A stretch of 14,914 nt of DNA from Bacillota bacterium (GTDB lineage: Bacteria; Bacillota_A; Clostridia; Lachnospirales; Lachnospiraceae): NCBI GenBank assembly GCA_023443925.1, contig JAEZSL010000117.1, positions 1 through 14,914 on the forward strand, in the 5' to 3' direction. The position numbers and the translations under genes are program-made. This document shows, one piece after another, positions 1 through 7,433 of this stretch; positions within the stretch are counted from its first letter, which is position 1, and each line of letters starts with the position of its first letter. The notes under the pieces were generated by a model. It searched no databases, was not told where the DNA came from, and saw nothing but the letters and a program-made list of their open reading frames with translations.

Positions 1-19
1 CCCGATATAAAAGTCATTC

Positions 20-37
20 ATTCGTACATTTCGTACA
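20..37. repeat. Tandem 9-bp direct repeat before ftsW
   Basis: Two adjacent 9-mers, ATTCGTACA (20-28) and TTTCGTACA (29-37), differ at one base and end four bases before the AGGAG ribosome binding site (41-45) of the following gene. This is seen directly. It may be chance in a short leader; no function is claimed. Confidence 0.4.
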
Positions 38-50
38 GATAGGAGCATAA

Positions 51-1196
51 ATGACAAGAGCAGAAAGAGAACAGGGAAAATTAAAAAAATTCCATAGTTA
101 TTACGATTACAGTCTTCTGTTCTTAACATTGTTTTTGGTATGTTTTGGGCTGGTCATGATATACAGCACCAGTTCTTATAATGCAAGCAGAGATTATGGC
201 AATCCTGCCTTTTATCTCGAAAAACAAGGTGCCTTTGCCATATTCGGTGTGATAATCATGTTAATCGTTTCAAAAATTGATTACCGGATCTATATCACAA
301 AACTGCCCATCCTTCGGGTGAAACCGGTTACCTTGCTTTTTATATTATGTATCTTACTACAGACCTATGTTTTGATCTTCGGTAAAGAAATTAACGGTGC
401 AAAACGCTGGATTGATCTGGGGCCGCTGGGAAGTTTCCAGCCCTCCGAATTATCCAAAATTGCAGTAATCTTATTTACTGCCTACATAGTTAATTTATCT
501 CCTGTAAAGCTGGATAAATTTAAGGGATTTATAAGAGTTGCCGTCTTTGTGGCACCTTTGATCGTTTTAGTCCTTATACCCAACTTTAGTACCGCCCTGG
601 TTATGTCTGCCATCATGGTAGGTATTTGCTTTGTGGCAAGCCGGAAGAAGCTGTACTTTCTCGTAACGGGTTTTTTAATGGGAGGTGTTGGTGCTGCCTT
701 TGTATTTGGAGTTAGTTACCGGAGTACCCGTATTGATGTATGGAGAAATGTTGAGACACACCCAAAAGGCTATCAGATTCTGCAAGGGCTCTATGCCATT
801 GCTTCCGGCGGTATTTTCGGCAAAGGACTGGGGGAAAGTATGCAGAAGCTGGGATTTATACCGGAATCCCACAATGATATGATTTTTTCCGTAATTTGTG
901 AAGAATTAGGTTTGTTTGGAGCTGTAGCGGTTATTTTACTTTTTGTTTTAATGGTATGGCGGTTATTTGTTATTGCGATTAACGCCTCTGATTTGTACGG
1001 AGGTTTGATTGCCACAGGAGTACTTACCCATATTGCGGTACAGGTACTTCTTAATATAGCTGTTGTTACCAATACAATCCCTTCTACCGGTATTCCGCTT
1101 CCTTTTATCAGTTACGGAGGAAGTTCACTGATGGTTTTACTGTTTGAGATGGGTATTGCTTTAAGTGTTTCAAATCAGATTAAATATGAAAGATAA
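51..1196 (+). CDS. ftsW: FtsW/SpoVE-type SEDS peptidoglycan glycosyltransferase
   Basis: This is a 381-residue polytopic membrane protein of the SEDS family (FtsW/RodA/SpoVE), which polymerises lipid II into glycan strands with a partner class B penicillin-binding protein. Seen: many hydrophobic segments starting near residue 20; the family signature at about 118-136 (KRWI..G, then FQPSELSK); a periplasmic loop with PESHNDMIF whose D276 aligns with the essential SEDS aspartate; and the C-terminal TGIPLPFISYGGSS at 346-359. The ATG has an AGGAG ribosome binding site (41-45) five bases upstream. It lies in a dcw cluster ahead of murA. In Bacillus the dcw-resident copy is the sporulation paralogue SpoVE and ftsW is elsewhere; a single copy in Clostridia may do both jobs. 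The family is certain. The choice between division and spore cortex synthesis cannot be made from this window. Confidence 0.93.
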   Translation: MTRAEREQGKLKKFHSYYDYSLLFLTLFLVCFGLVMIYSTSSYNASRDYGNPAFYLEKQGAFAIFGVIIMLIVSKIDYRIYITKLPILRVKPVTLLFILCILLQTYVLIFGKEINGAKRWIDLGPLGSFQPSELSKIAVILFTAYIVNLSPVKLDKFKGFIRVAVFVAPLIVLVLIPNFSTALVMSAIMVGICFVASRKKLYFLVTGFLMGGVGAAFVFGVSYRSTRIDVWRNVETHPKGYQILQGLYAIASGGIFGKGLGESMQKLGFIPESHNDMIFSVICEELGLFGAVAVILLFVLMVWRLFVIAINASDLYGGLIATGVLTHIAVQVLLNIAVVTNTIPSTGIPLPFISYGGSSLMVLLFEMGIALSVSNQIKYER

Positions 1197-1286
1197 GCAG
1201 GTATTTGCTATTACCACTTGGCTACTGGCACAAAACAAAGAATATATCATATAGTAATTGTATATTCTGGTTTTATGAGGTGCACC

Positions 1287-2540
1287 ATGGCATTTATTGA
1301 GATCAATGGAGGAAAGCAGCTAAATGGTGAAGTTAACATACAAGGTTCTAAAAACGCAGCATTGCCGATTTTGGCAGCAACAGTACTGATAAATGGAATT
1401 ATTAAGCTGAATCACTGCCCCCAGATATTAGATGTTTTCCATATGATTAAAATTCTGGAGGCAATTGGTTGTAACGTATGGTGGGATAAATCCTCCCTGA
1501 TTATAGATACAACGAAGCTGGATACATCAACTGTTCCGGAAGATTACGTGAGAATGATGCGTTCTTCCATAATATTAATGGGTGCGCTCTTAGGCCGTAC
1601 TCATTCAGTTACTATAACATACCCGGGCGGTTGTACCATTGGTGCAAGACCAATAGATTTCCATTTAAGCGCTTTTCAGGATATGAATATCTTGTTGGAA
1701 GAAGAGGACGGGCTGATCAGGTGTACCACAAACGGCATTCAAGGCAATGATATTACGCTGAAGTTTCCAAGTGTGGGGGCAACGGAAAATATTATTCTTG
1801 CCGCAGCTTTAGCTTCCGGCAAAACAAGTATTATAAATGCTGCAAAAGAACCGGAAATTACAGAATTATGTAAGTTTTTAAATACTGCTGGTGCTAAAAT
1901 TACCGGAGCCGGGTCAGACAGAATTGAAATCGTGGGCGTAGAATATTTACACCCCGTTGAATATACCGCCTGTTCCGACCGGATCGTGGCAGGAACCTAT
2001 CTTGCCGCAGTGGCAGGAGCAGGGGGAGAGGCAGTGTTAACCGGAATCGGAGCCGGAAGTCTTCAGACCGTAGTCAAAGTATTACAGGACATGGGCTGCA
2101 GTATATTAAGCGGTGACGATTACATTATTATTGCTTCTTCAGGTAGATTAAAACCGGTACCTGTTATCCGTACCATGCCGTATCCGGGATTTCCAACGGA
2201 TATGCAGTCCCAGATTATGTCGGTGCTTACAACGGCAGAGGGAACCAGCAGGATAGTGGAAGAAATCTTTGAGGGAAGATATCAAAATGTAAAAGAACAG
2301 ATCAAATTTGGAGCAGATATTCGGATCCATGAAAGGGAAGCAGTTATTAACGGTGTGGCTGTTCTGAAAGGAAACGAAGTATTTGCCAGTGATTTAAGGG
2401 GTGGTGCAGCACTGGTTATTGCTGGACTTATGGCAAGCGGAAAGACAATTCTGTATAATCCTTACTTTATACAACGAGGGTATGAGGATATATGCAGGGA
2501 TTTAAGACAATTAGGTGCAGATATCAGAATGGTCAACTGA
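1287..2540 (+). CDS. murA: UDP-N-acetylglucosamine 1-carboxyvinyltransferase (MurA)
   Basis: MurA transfers enolpyruvate from phosphoenolpyruvate to UDP-GlcNAc, the committed cytoplasmic step of peptidoglycan synthesis and the target of fosfomycin. From the ATG at 1287 the protein has 417 residues, the normal family length. Seen: the N-terminal substrate-binding segment GSKNAALPIL (20-29, with K22 and N23) and the loop PGGCTIGARPID with the catalytic, fosfomycin-reactive cysteine at C116. Later segments TMPYPGFPTDMQ and DLRGGAALVIAGL are typical of the EPSP-synthase fold. The frame is open upstream to a TTG at 1218, but ATG 1287 has GAGG at 1277-1280 at good spacing and gives the usual MAFIEINGG start. 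The gap to ftsW is 90 bp with no obvious terminator, so co-transcription is likely. Many Firmicutes carry two MurA paralogues; this one sits in the dcw cluster. Confidence 0.95.
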   Translation: MAFIEINGGKQLNGEVNIQGSKNAALPILAATVLINGIIKLNHCPQILDVFHMIKILEAIGCNVWWDKSSLIIDTTKLDTSTVPEDYVRMMRSSIILMGALLGRTHSVTITYPGGCTIGARPIDFHLSAFQDMNILLEEEDGLIRCTTNGIQGNDITLKFPSVGATENIILAAALASGKTSIINAAKEPEITELCKFLNTAGAKITGAGSDRIEIVGVEYLHPVEYTACSDRIVAGTYLAAVAGAGGEAVLTGIGAGSLQTVVKVLQDMGCSILSGDDYIIIASSGRLKPVPVIRTMPYPGFPTDMQSQIMSVLTTAEGTSRIVEEIFEGRYQNVKEQIKFGADIRIHEREAVINGVAVLKGNEVFASDLRGGAALVIAGLMASGKTILYNPYFIQRGYEDICRDLRQLGADIRMVN

Positions 2541-2571
2541 TTTCAGGCAGTATTATGCTATGGGAGCCGAT

Positions 2572-3318
2572 ATGAAAGAACAGAAGGGAAAGCGTCCTGA
2601 TAATGGTTTTTTAACAGGTTTAATGAAATTACTCATTTTATGCCTTGTTATCCTTATTCCAGCGTTTATATTGTATGCAACCTGCAGCCTGAAAACGGTA
2701 ATCGTAGAAGGAAGCAGTCATTATACGAATGAAGAATTGCAAGACAAAGTCATTACGAAAAGGACGGATCGGAATACGCTCCTGCTTTATCTTAGGTATA
2801 AATACGGTAAAGCAGACAGTATTCCATTTGTCGAAGACATAAATATTGAAATGGTTAATAAAAATACGGTAAAAATACATGTATATGAAAAAGTCATAAC
2901 CGGATGTATTGAGTTTATGGGCGGGTATATGTATTTTGACAAAGATGGTATTGTAGTGGAAAGTTCCAATGAAAAATTACCGGAGGTACCCTTTATTACC
3001 GGACTTAAATTTAACCGGATTATCTTGTATGAGAAACTGGAAGTCCAAAAAAAATCATTATTTAATGTCATACTGAATTTAACCCAGCTAATCAGGAAAT
3101 TTGAGCTGTCCATTGATAAAATTCAGTTTGACTCCGGTTTGGAGGTTATACTGTACAGCGGTAATAACAAAATTCTTCTGGGCAAAAGAGAAACTTATGA
3201 TGAACAGCTGGCCGAATTAAAGGATATCCTGCCGAAAGCAGAAGGCAAGAAACTGCTGTTTGACATGAAGGAATATAAAGAGGGACAGGAGGAAATTATT
3301 GCCAAGCCTCAGGAGTAA
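2572..3318 (+). CDS. ftsQ: Cell division protein FtsQ/DivIB
   Basis: This is a 248-residue bitopic membrane protein of the FtsQ/DivIB family, a divisome scaffold that works with FtsL and FtsB/DivIC. Seen: a short basic cytoplasmic tail, one transmembrane helix at about 17-38, then an extracytoplasmic part. The first segment (about 40-107, starting LKTVIVEGSSHYTNEEL) fits a POTRA domain, followed by a beta domain (about 108-235) with YFDKDGIVVE. The tail is short and charged. ATG 2572 is preferred because GGGAG (2562-2566) lies five bases before it; upstream in-frame starts at 2515 (GTG, overlapping murA) and 2560 (ATG) lack this. Only 31 bp separate it from murA, so the two are probably co-transcribed. 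FtsQ sequences diverge quickly; the call rests on architecture, the POTRA start and position between murA and ftsZ. Confidence 0.85.
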   Translation: MKEQKGKRPDNGFLTGLMKLLILCLVILIPAFILYATCSLKTVIVEGSSHYTNEELQDKVITKRTDRNTLLLYLRYKYGKADSIPFVEDINIEMVNKNTVKIHVYEKVITGCIEFMGGYMYFDKDGIVVESSNEKLPEVPFITGLKFNRIILYEKLEVQKKSLFNVILNLTQLIRKFELSIDKIQFDSGLEVILYSGNNKILLGKRETYDEQLAELKDILPKAEGKKLLFDMKEYKEGQEEIIAKPQE

Positions 3319-3336
3319 AAAAATATTAATTTAGGG

Positions 3337-3365
3337 TTGATTATTTTATTAATTAAAGATATTAT
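3337..3365 (+). promoter_or_regulatory. Candidate sigma-A promoter for ftsZ
   Basis: A -35-like TTGATT (3337-3342) and a -10-like TATTAT (3360-3365) are separated by exactly 17 bp; matches to consensus are 4/6 and 5/6. Transcription would begin near 3372 and give a leader of about 320 nt before ftsZ. The surrounding sequence is AT-rich, so chance matches are likely; this is inference. Confidence 0.42.
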
Positions 3366-3401
3366 ATACTATAGGAAAATGAATAAAATCGACTTTCTGT
3401 A

Positions 3402-3430
3402 CATGAATGCGGGACAAGCCTGCATTTATG
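3402..3430 (+). other. Hairpin 1 in the ftsZ leader
   Basis: CATGAATGCGGG (3402-3413) pairs with CCTGCATTTATG (3419-3430) over 12 bp including two G-U pairs, with a 5-nt loop. No T-run follows it on either strand, so it is not an intrinsic terminator. It may be an RNA structure or an operator. Confidence 0.5.
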
Positions 3431-3552
3431 TTAAAAAAATGTTAAAGATAATCTATATTTATTTCGATAATATTATTAGTACATAAAAGATTACTATTCA
3501 GTACATCCGAAGAAAGCGCATAATAACGCGTAAGCAGAATTTCAAGTGAGCC

Positions 3553-3605
3553 TGCACATAACGCTGAATAATAAGTTTGTACATAGTCAGCATTGTTTGT
3601 GTGCA
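3553..3605 (+). other. Hairpin 2 in the ftsZ leader
   Basis: An imperfect stem: TGCACA (3553-3558) with TGTGCA (3600-3605), then AAC (3560-3562) with GTT (3595-3597), then GCTGA (3563-3567) with TCAGC (3587-3591), closing a 19-nt loop. It lies about 90 nt before the ftsZ start and directly abuts hairpin 3. Seen by eye, not folded by program. Confidence 0.45.
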
Positions 3606-3606
3606 T

Positions 3607-3626
3607 CGGTTCTTTTGAGCCGTTTT
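3607..3626 (+). terminator. Possible weak attenuator hairpin upstream of ftsZ
   Basis: CGGTTC (3607-3612) pairs with GAGCCG (3617-3622) around a TTTT loop, with one G-U pair, and is followed by TTTT then GATTTG. It has the form of a short intrinsic terminator or attenuator ending about 70 bp before the ftsZ start. The stem is only 6 bp and the T-run short, so termination would be partial at best. Confidence 0.35.
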
Positions 3627-3695
3627 GATTTGAATAGTCACATAATGGTAATTAAATATGGTGTAGAACGATATGTATGTGAAGGAGGAAGTACC

Positions 3696-4928
3696 TTGCT
3701 TGAGATAAGGACAAACGAAGCTGATTCATCTGCCAAAATACTGGTAATCGGAGTAGGGGGTGCAGGGAATAACGCTGTTAATAGAATGATTGAAGAAAAT
3801 ATTGTCGGTGTTGAATTTATCTGTGTGAACACGGATAAACAGCATTTAAAGACATGTAAAGCCCCGCAATGCGTCCAGATTGGCGAAAAGTTAACGAAAG
3901 GCTTAGGAGCAGGTGCTCAGCCGGAAATTGGAGCCCAGGCTGCGGAAGAGAGCAGGGAAGAGTTAATTGAAATTATCAAAGGCGCTGACATGGTTTTTGT
4001 AACCTGTGGTATGGGCGGCGGTACCGGTACGGGAGCGGCTCCGGTAGTGGCACAGATTGCTAAAGAGCTGGGGATCCTGACAGTTGGGATTGTAACCAAA
4101 CCATTTAAGTTTGAAGCGAAAGCACGTATGAATAATGCCCTTAGTGGTATTGAAAGATTAAAAGAACACGTTGACACTCTGATTGTAATACCCAATGACA
4201 AATTATTGGAAATCGTAGACAGAAGAACTACCATGCCGGACGCGCTGCGTAAAGCGGATGAAGTGCTGCAGCAGGGTGTTCAGGGTATTACGGACTTAAT
4301 TAATGTTCCCGGCTTAATCAACCTGGACTTTGCCGATGTGCAGACTGTTATGAAAGATAAAGGGGTAGCACATATCGGTATCGGTATCGGCAAGGGCGAT
4401 GATAAGTGTGTCAATGCAGTTAACCAGGCTATTACAAGTCCTCTGCTGGAGACTACCATTCAGGGTGCTTCCCATGTAATTATTAATATATCCGGTGATA
4501 TCAGCCTCATTGAAGCCAATGAAGCAGCCACCATGGTACAGGAGTTAGCAGGAGATGCTGCCAATATTATTTTTGGTGCCATGTTTGATGATACGACACC
4601 GGATCAAGCGACGATTACAGTAATTGCTACCGGTTTGGACGCGAAAACTGCTGGTTCCAGAGAGAGTTTAAAAGGGCCAAGCTTTTTAAAACAACCTGCT
4701 CCCAGACCGGAATATAAGTTTAACGGCAGTGTTAATCCTTCCTCATCCTTTAGTAAAGCACAATCACAGATAGCAGCTGCGACTCCGCTAAACAGTATGA
4801 ACAGGACTCCTTCACAGAATTTAAATAATAATCCGCTTTCAGCTGGTAACAACCCCATTGGCGGCGGTAATGAATCCGGTGGAATAAAAATACCTGAATT
4901 TTTACAAAAAAACAGAAATAACAAGTAA
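3696..4928 (+). CDS. ftsZ: Cell division protein FtsZ, TTG start
   Basis: FtsZ is the tubulin-like GTPase that forms the Z ring and recruits the divisome. From the TTG at 3696 it has 410 residues. Seen: the N-terminal nucleotide-binding loop [13 protein letters not shown] (19-31); the tubulin signature [12 protein letters not shown] (105-116) for GTP phosphates; the T7 catalytic loop NLDFAD (209-214); a low-complexity Asn/Ser/Pro-rich linker (about 330-395); and the C-terminal peptide IPEFLQK (399-405) that binds membrane tethers such as FtsA or SepF. The TTG start is chosen because AAGGAGG (3682-3688) lies seven bases upstream and the protein then begins [10 protein letters not shown], close to where FtsZ homologues begin. 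The frame stays open upstream to 3546, but that segment lacks a ribosome binding site and is unlike FtsZ. No ftsA lies beside it. Confidence 0.96.
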   Translation: MLEIRTNEADSSAKILVIGVGGAGNNAVNRMIEENIVGVEFICVNTDKQHLKTCKAPQCVQIGEKLTKGLGAGAQPEIGAQAAEESREELIEIIKGADMVFVTCGMGGGTGTGAAPVVAQIAKELGILTVGIVTKPFKFEAKARMNNALSGIERLKEHVDTLIVIPNDKLLEIVDRRTTMPDALRKADEVLQQGVQGITDLINVPGLINLDFADVQTVMKDKGVAHIGIGIGKGDDKCVNAVNQAITSPLLETTIQGASHVIINISGDISLIEANEAATMVQELAGDAANIIFGAMFDDTTPDQATITVIATGLDAKTAGSRESLKGPSFLKQPAPRPEYKFNGSVNPSSSFSKAQSQIAAATPLNSMNRTPSQNLNNNPLSAGNNPIGGGNESGGIKIPEFLQKNRNNK

Positions 4929-5020
4929 TATGAAGTATCTAGTAATATGAATTCAAGTAAAAAGAAATAACGAGTAAAGAGAAATATCAAGTAATATGAA
5001 TATTAAGTAAAGAGAAATAA
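4924..5020 (+). repeat. Short A-rich interspersed repeats after ftsZ
   Basis: Two motifs recur. Motif X (AGTAATATGAA) starts at 4924, 4941 and 4990. Motif Y (AGTAAARAGAAATA) starts at 4956, 4973 and 5006. Two near-complete X-Y units occupy 4941-4970 and 4990-5020. The first X copy includes the ftsZ stop codon. The pattern looks like local slippage or duplication. No coding function is seen. Confidence 0.8.
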
Positions 5021-5086
5021 AAAATTGACAATATTAACAAATTAACGGTAAGAATAACGAACTAAATAAATAAGTTTAAAAGAAAT

Positions 5087-5129
5087 CCGGTATGGTCTTT
5101 CAGTAAGTGAAAGACTGTACCGGTTTTTT
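5087..5129 (+). terminator. Strong intrinsic terminator after ftsZ
   Basis: A 16-bp stem, CCGGTATGGTCTTTCA (5087-5102) with TGAAAGACTGTACCGG (5108-5123), has two adjacent G-U pairs and a 5-nt loop, and is followed by TTTTTT and further T-rich sequence. This is a textbook rho-independent terminator and ends the ftsZ transcript about 160 bp after its stop codon. Confidence 0.92.
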
Positions 5130-5380
5130 GTGTTTTATTTTAAATTCCAAAGGTTCAATTTAAGGTTACTTTTCAGAATTAAAACAATAAAAACGATAGG
5201 TCAAGGACCTGATCCACATAAAAATAGAATTATAATGATGTTATAGTCGTATATGTTATTGTTCTACAATAATATATGGGATAATATGTAAAAAAACCAT
5301 GCTTTAAAGTCCCTTACTGCTAAAATAACCAATATTTTGTTGGTATGAGTAAATGAAAAAGACTAATTAATTACCAGAAA
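5130..5380. other. AT-rich intergenic stretch upstream of spoIIGA
   Basis: No gene is supported here. Two small inverted repeats are visible: AGGTC-AAG-GACCT (5198-5210) and ACCAA-7-TTGGT (5328-5344). In Bacillus the matching interval holds upstream Spo0A boxes; I see no convincing TGTCGAA or TTCGACA box in this stretch. Confidence 0.6.
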
Positions 5381-5413
5381 ATGACAAATTATATAATTGA
5401 AAAAAGCTATAAT
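5381..5413 (+). promoter_or_regulatory. Candidate spoIIG-type promoter with long spacer
   Basis: A perfect -10 TATAAT (5408-5413) has no good -35 at 17 bp, but ATGACA (5381-5386, 5/6 to TTGACA) lies 21 bp upstream. The B. subtilis spoIIG promoter is known for an over-long 22-bp spacer that makes it depend on phosphorylated Spo0A bound next to the -35. The reverse complement of 5383-5389 reads ATTTGTC, a partial match to a Spo0A box. The promoter call is firm in the -10; Spo0A control is inferred. Confidence 0.6.
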
Positions 5414-5451
5414 AGGAAAAGAAAATACAAGTTATGGAAGCGGGGGTGGGC

Positions 5452-6399
5452 TTGTACCTTGAGGTTTATATTGATGTAATTTTTATTATTAATTTTATTA
5501 TGGATATCCTGTTGTTGTGGATAGTAAAGAAAATTTTAAAGTGCAAAAGCGGGGTAATTCGTTTAATGGCCGGAGCCTGTATCGGCGCTCTGGGAGCCTG
5601 TGTTCTATCAATTGTGCCAAAGCTGAACGGTTTCGTACAATTTCTTGCGGCCTATGTCATTCTTTGTTCTGCAATGATTTTAACAGCCTTTGGATTTACA
5701 AGCTTGAAAGCAACCGTAAAAGCAATTGTTATACTGTATATTACCACGTTTTTTTTAGGCGGTGTTATCAATTCACTTTATTATCACTCTATGATTGGAT
5801 ATTATTTTGAAGAACTAATTCAGGGAAGATTATTTCAGAATCAAAGTATGGCTTTTTTCATATTCGCAGGATGCACAGGAGCTGTTGCTGTTCTGATCTT
5901 TATTAAGACTTTAAGAAATCTGCGCAGCGGCGATCTTAAAATATATGAAACAGAGCTGTCATATGGAGATCAGAGTATCCAGATAATCGGATTGTTAGAT
6001 ACAGGTAATAATTTGTATGATCCGATTTACGGAAAGCCGGTAATAATTACAGAATATTCTGTATTAGAACCATTATTAACGGAACATCAAAAAAATTTAC
6101 TTCATAATATGCTGGATACTTTAGAGGGAAAGCATACCTTTTTAAACGGGAAGGATAATTCGCCGGAAGACAGCAGCAAGTTACTTGATGAGGCAGAAGA
6201 ACATTTTAATATTATGATGATACCATATCATTCAATCGGCAGGAAAAACGGTATGCTGCCGGCAATCGTAATGAATCGGGTAGTAATAACCAACGGGAAA
6301 GAGAAGTTATACAGTGAGAAAGTATTTACTGCCGTAAGCAGGGATAAATTATCAAAACTGAATGAATATCAGGTAATTTTACATAGAGGAATTATGTAA
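5452..6399 (+). CDS. spoIIGA: Sporulation aspartic protease SpoIIGA (pro-sigma-E processing)
   Basis: SpoIIGA is a membrane-embedded aspartic protease of the asymmetric septum that cleaves the pro-sequence from pro-sigma-E in the mother cell. From the TTG at 5452 it has 315 residues. Seen: about five hydrophobic segments in the first half (roughly 5-25, 34-54, 57-80, 84-106, 130-152), then a soluble domain with LLDTGNNLYDPIYGKP. The DTGN motif holds the catalytic aspartate, D183 from this start, the same number as in B. subtilis. TTG 5452 is preferred over ATG 5434 because GGGGG (5442-5446) lies five bases before it, the protein then starts where homologues do, and the ATG has no ribosome binding site and lies only about 14 nt from the predicted transcript start. 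Directly upstream of its substrate gene sigE, as in Bacillus. The start is less sure than the gene. Confidence 0.93.
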   Translation: MYLEVYIDVIFIINFIMDILLLWIVKKILKCKSGVIRLMAGACIGALGACVLSIVPKLNGFVQFLAAYVILCSAMILTAFGFTSLKATVKAIVILYITTFFLGGVINSLYYHSMIGYYFEELIQGRLFQNQSMAFFIFAGCTGAVAVLIFIKTLRNLRSGDLKIYETELSYGDQSIQIIGLLDTGNNLYDPIYGKPVIITEYSVLEPLLTEHQKNLLHNMLDTLEGKHTFLNGKDNSPEDSSKLLDEAEEHFNIMMIPYHSIGRKNGMLPAIVMNRVVITNGKEKLYSEKVFTAVSRDKLSKLNEYQVILHRGIM

Positions 6400-6468
6400 C
6401 GAATGCATGACGGGTAAAGGGTCATAATATATATTGGCCAATGGTTGGACAGAAATTTTGGCAGACAA

Positions 6469-6499
6469 TTTCACTAAATTTTATAGACATTAAGTGAAA
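6469..6499 (+). repeat. Inverted repeat before sigE
   Basis: TTTCACT (6469-6475) and AGTGAAA (6493-6499) form a 7-bp perfect inverted repeat with a 17-nt loop in the 123-bp gap between spoIIGA and sigE, eight bases before the ribosome binding site. It is not followed by a T-run. It could be an operator or a weak leader hairpin; chance is possible. Confidence 0.4.
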
Positions 6500-6522
6500 C
6501 TGTAATGGGAGGAAAAGTAAAA

Positions 6523-7263
6523 ATGCTATTGAAAATTACAATACCAAATAAAATTCAATTTAGGGTCATTCCTGATTTTAGAAGTATCCTATTTAACGGT
6601 CATGGCGATATACATTATATTGGTGGCGCTGAAGTTCTTCCCGCACCGCTTGATGCAATCAGGGAAGCGGAGGAAATTGCCAAACTTGGAACGGAATACG
6701 ATACTGAGGCAAAATCCATTTTGGTTGAACATAATTTAAGACTGGTAGTGTACATAGCCAAGAAATTTGATAATACCGGGGTAGGGGTTGAGGATTTAAT
6801 ATCCATTGGTACCATCGGTTTAATTAAGGCCATCAATACTTATAATCCGGATAAAAACATTAAACTGGCAACCTATGCATCCAGATGTATTGAAAATGAA
6901 ATATTAATGTATTTGAGAAGAAATAACAAAACTAAACTGGAAGTGTCCATTGATGAACCCTTAAATGTGGATTGGGATGGCAATGAACTGCTTTTATCCG
7001 ATATTCTGGGAACAGAAGAGGACGTCATTTATAAAAATATTGAAGAAGAAGTAGATCGAAAACTGTTAGGGAAAGCCCTTTCAAAATTAAGTGAGAGAGA
7101 GAGGATCATTGTCCAGCTTCGCTTTGGCCTTAATACAGAGGACGGCAATGAGCGGACTCAAAAGGAAGTAGCGGATTTATTAGGTATATCCCAGTCCTAC
7201 ATATCAAGATTGGAAAAGAAAATTATCAAACGTCTGAAAAAAGAAATGCTTCGGCTGGAATAA
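6523..7263 (+). CDS. sigE: RNA polymerase sporulation sigma factor sigma-E precursor
   Basis: Sigma-E directs the first mother-cell programme of sporulation. The 246-residue product is a sigma-70 protein closely matching B. subtilis SigE. Seen: an N-terminal pro-sequence of about 31 residues ending near [10 protein letters not shown], where SpoIIGA should cut (the Bacillus cut lies in the equivalent YYIGG); region 2 with [26 protein letters not shown] and [20 protein letters not shown] (about 71-133); and region 4.2 helix-turn-helix [19 protein letters not shown] (212-230). An in-frame ATG at 6505 is rejected because the ribosome binding site GGGAGG (6507-6512) lies inside it; ATG 6523 has that site ten bases upstream. 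It follows spoIIGA by 123 bp without a terminator, so enzyme and substrate are probably in one operon. The pro-sequence is a few residues longer than in B. subtilis and differs in sequence, as expected for this segment. Confidence 0.97.
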   Translation: MLLKITIPNKIQFRVIPDFRSILFNGHGDIHYIGGAEVLPAPLDAIREAEEIAKLGTEYDTEAKSILVEHNLRLVVYIAKKFDNTGVGVEDLISIGTIGLIKAINTYNPDKNIKLATYASRCIENEILMYLRRNNKTKLEVSIDEPLNVDWDGNELLLSDILGTEEDVIYKNIEEEVDRKLLGKALSKLSERERIIVQLRFGLNTEDGNERTQKEVADLLGISQSYISRLEKKIIKRLKKEMLRLE

Positions 7264-7372
7264 TTTATTAATTTTATTTTTGGTTTTTTAACATATTTTT
7301 TCTTTGAAATTGAAATTTTTACAAGTTGGCTTTTTAACTCAAAAAAAGGAAATTATTACATCTGGTATAACC

Positions 7373-7403
7373 GTATAAAGAGAACCCAAATAGTGAATCA
7401 TTA
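7373..7403 (+). promoter_or_regulatory. Candidate sigma-F-type promoter for sigG
   Basis: GTATA (7373-7377) fits the sigma-F/sigma-G -35 element. Sixteen bases later TGAATCATTA (7394-7403) partly fits the sigma-F -10 pattern GGnnAnAHTR, with two mismatches. Transcription would begin about 20-25 nt before the sigG start. In Bacillus sigG is switched on by sigma-F in the forespore, so the position makes sense. The match is imperfect and the call is inference. Confidence 0.38.
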
Positions 7404-7433
7404 ATTTAGAAATATGATTTGGGAGGTTTCAAT

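Larger units (their letters stand above)
3319..3695. other. Gene-free leader region upstream of ftsZ
   Basis: This 377-bp stretch between ftsQ and ftsZ contains no supported gene. It holds a candidate sigma-A promoter (3337-3365), three hairpins (3402-3430, 3553-3605, 3607-3622) and the ftsZ ribosome binding site AAGGAGG (3682-3688). No intrinsic terminator for ftsQ is seen, so read-through from the murA-ftsQ unit is possible. Confidence 0.7.

Noticed and set aside
3402..3430. Intrinsic terminator after ftsQ
   Set aside because: The 12-bp stem is real but no T-run follows on either strand.
3403..3486. Small plus-strand frame of 27 codons upstream of ftsZ
   Set aside because: Its ATG has no ribosome binding site and lies in a hairpin; the peptide is unremarkable.
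3546..3695. N-terminal extension of ftsZ
   Set aside because: It has no ribosome binding site, does not resemble FtsZ N-termini, and would bury the AAGGAGG site that serves TTG 3696.
4604..4990. 128-codon open frame on the minus strand over the end of ftsZ
   Set aside because: It lies antisense to the ftsZ linker and is a shadow of its codon use; no ribosome binding site or recognisable domain.
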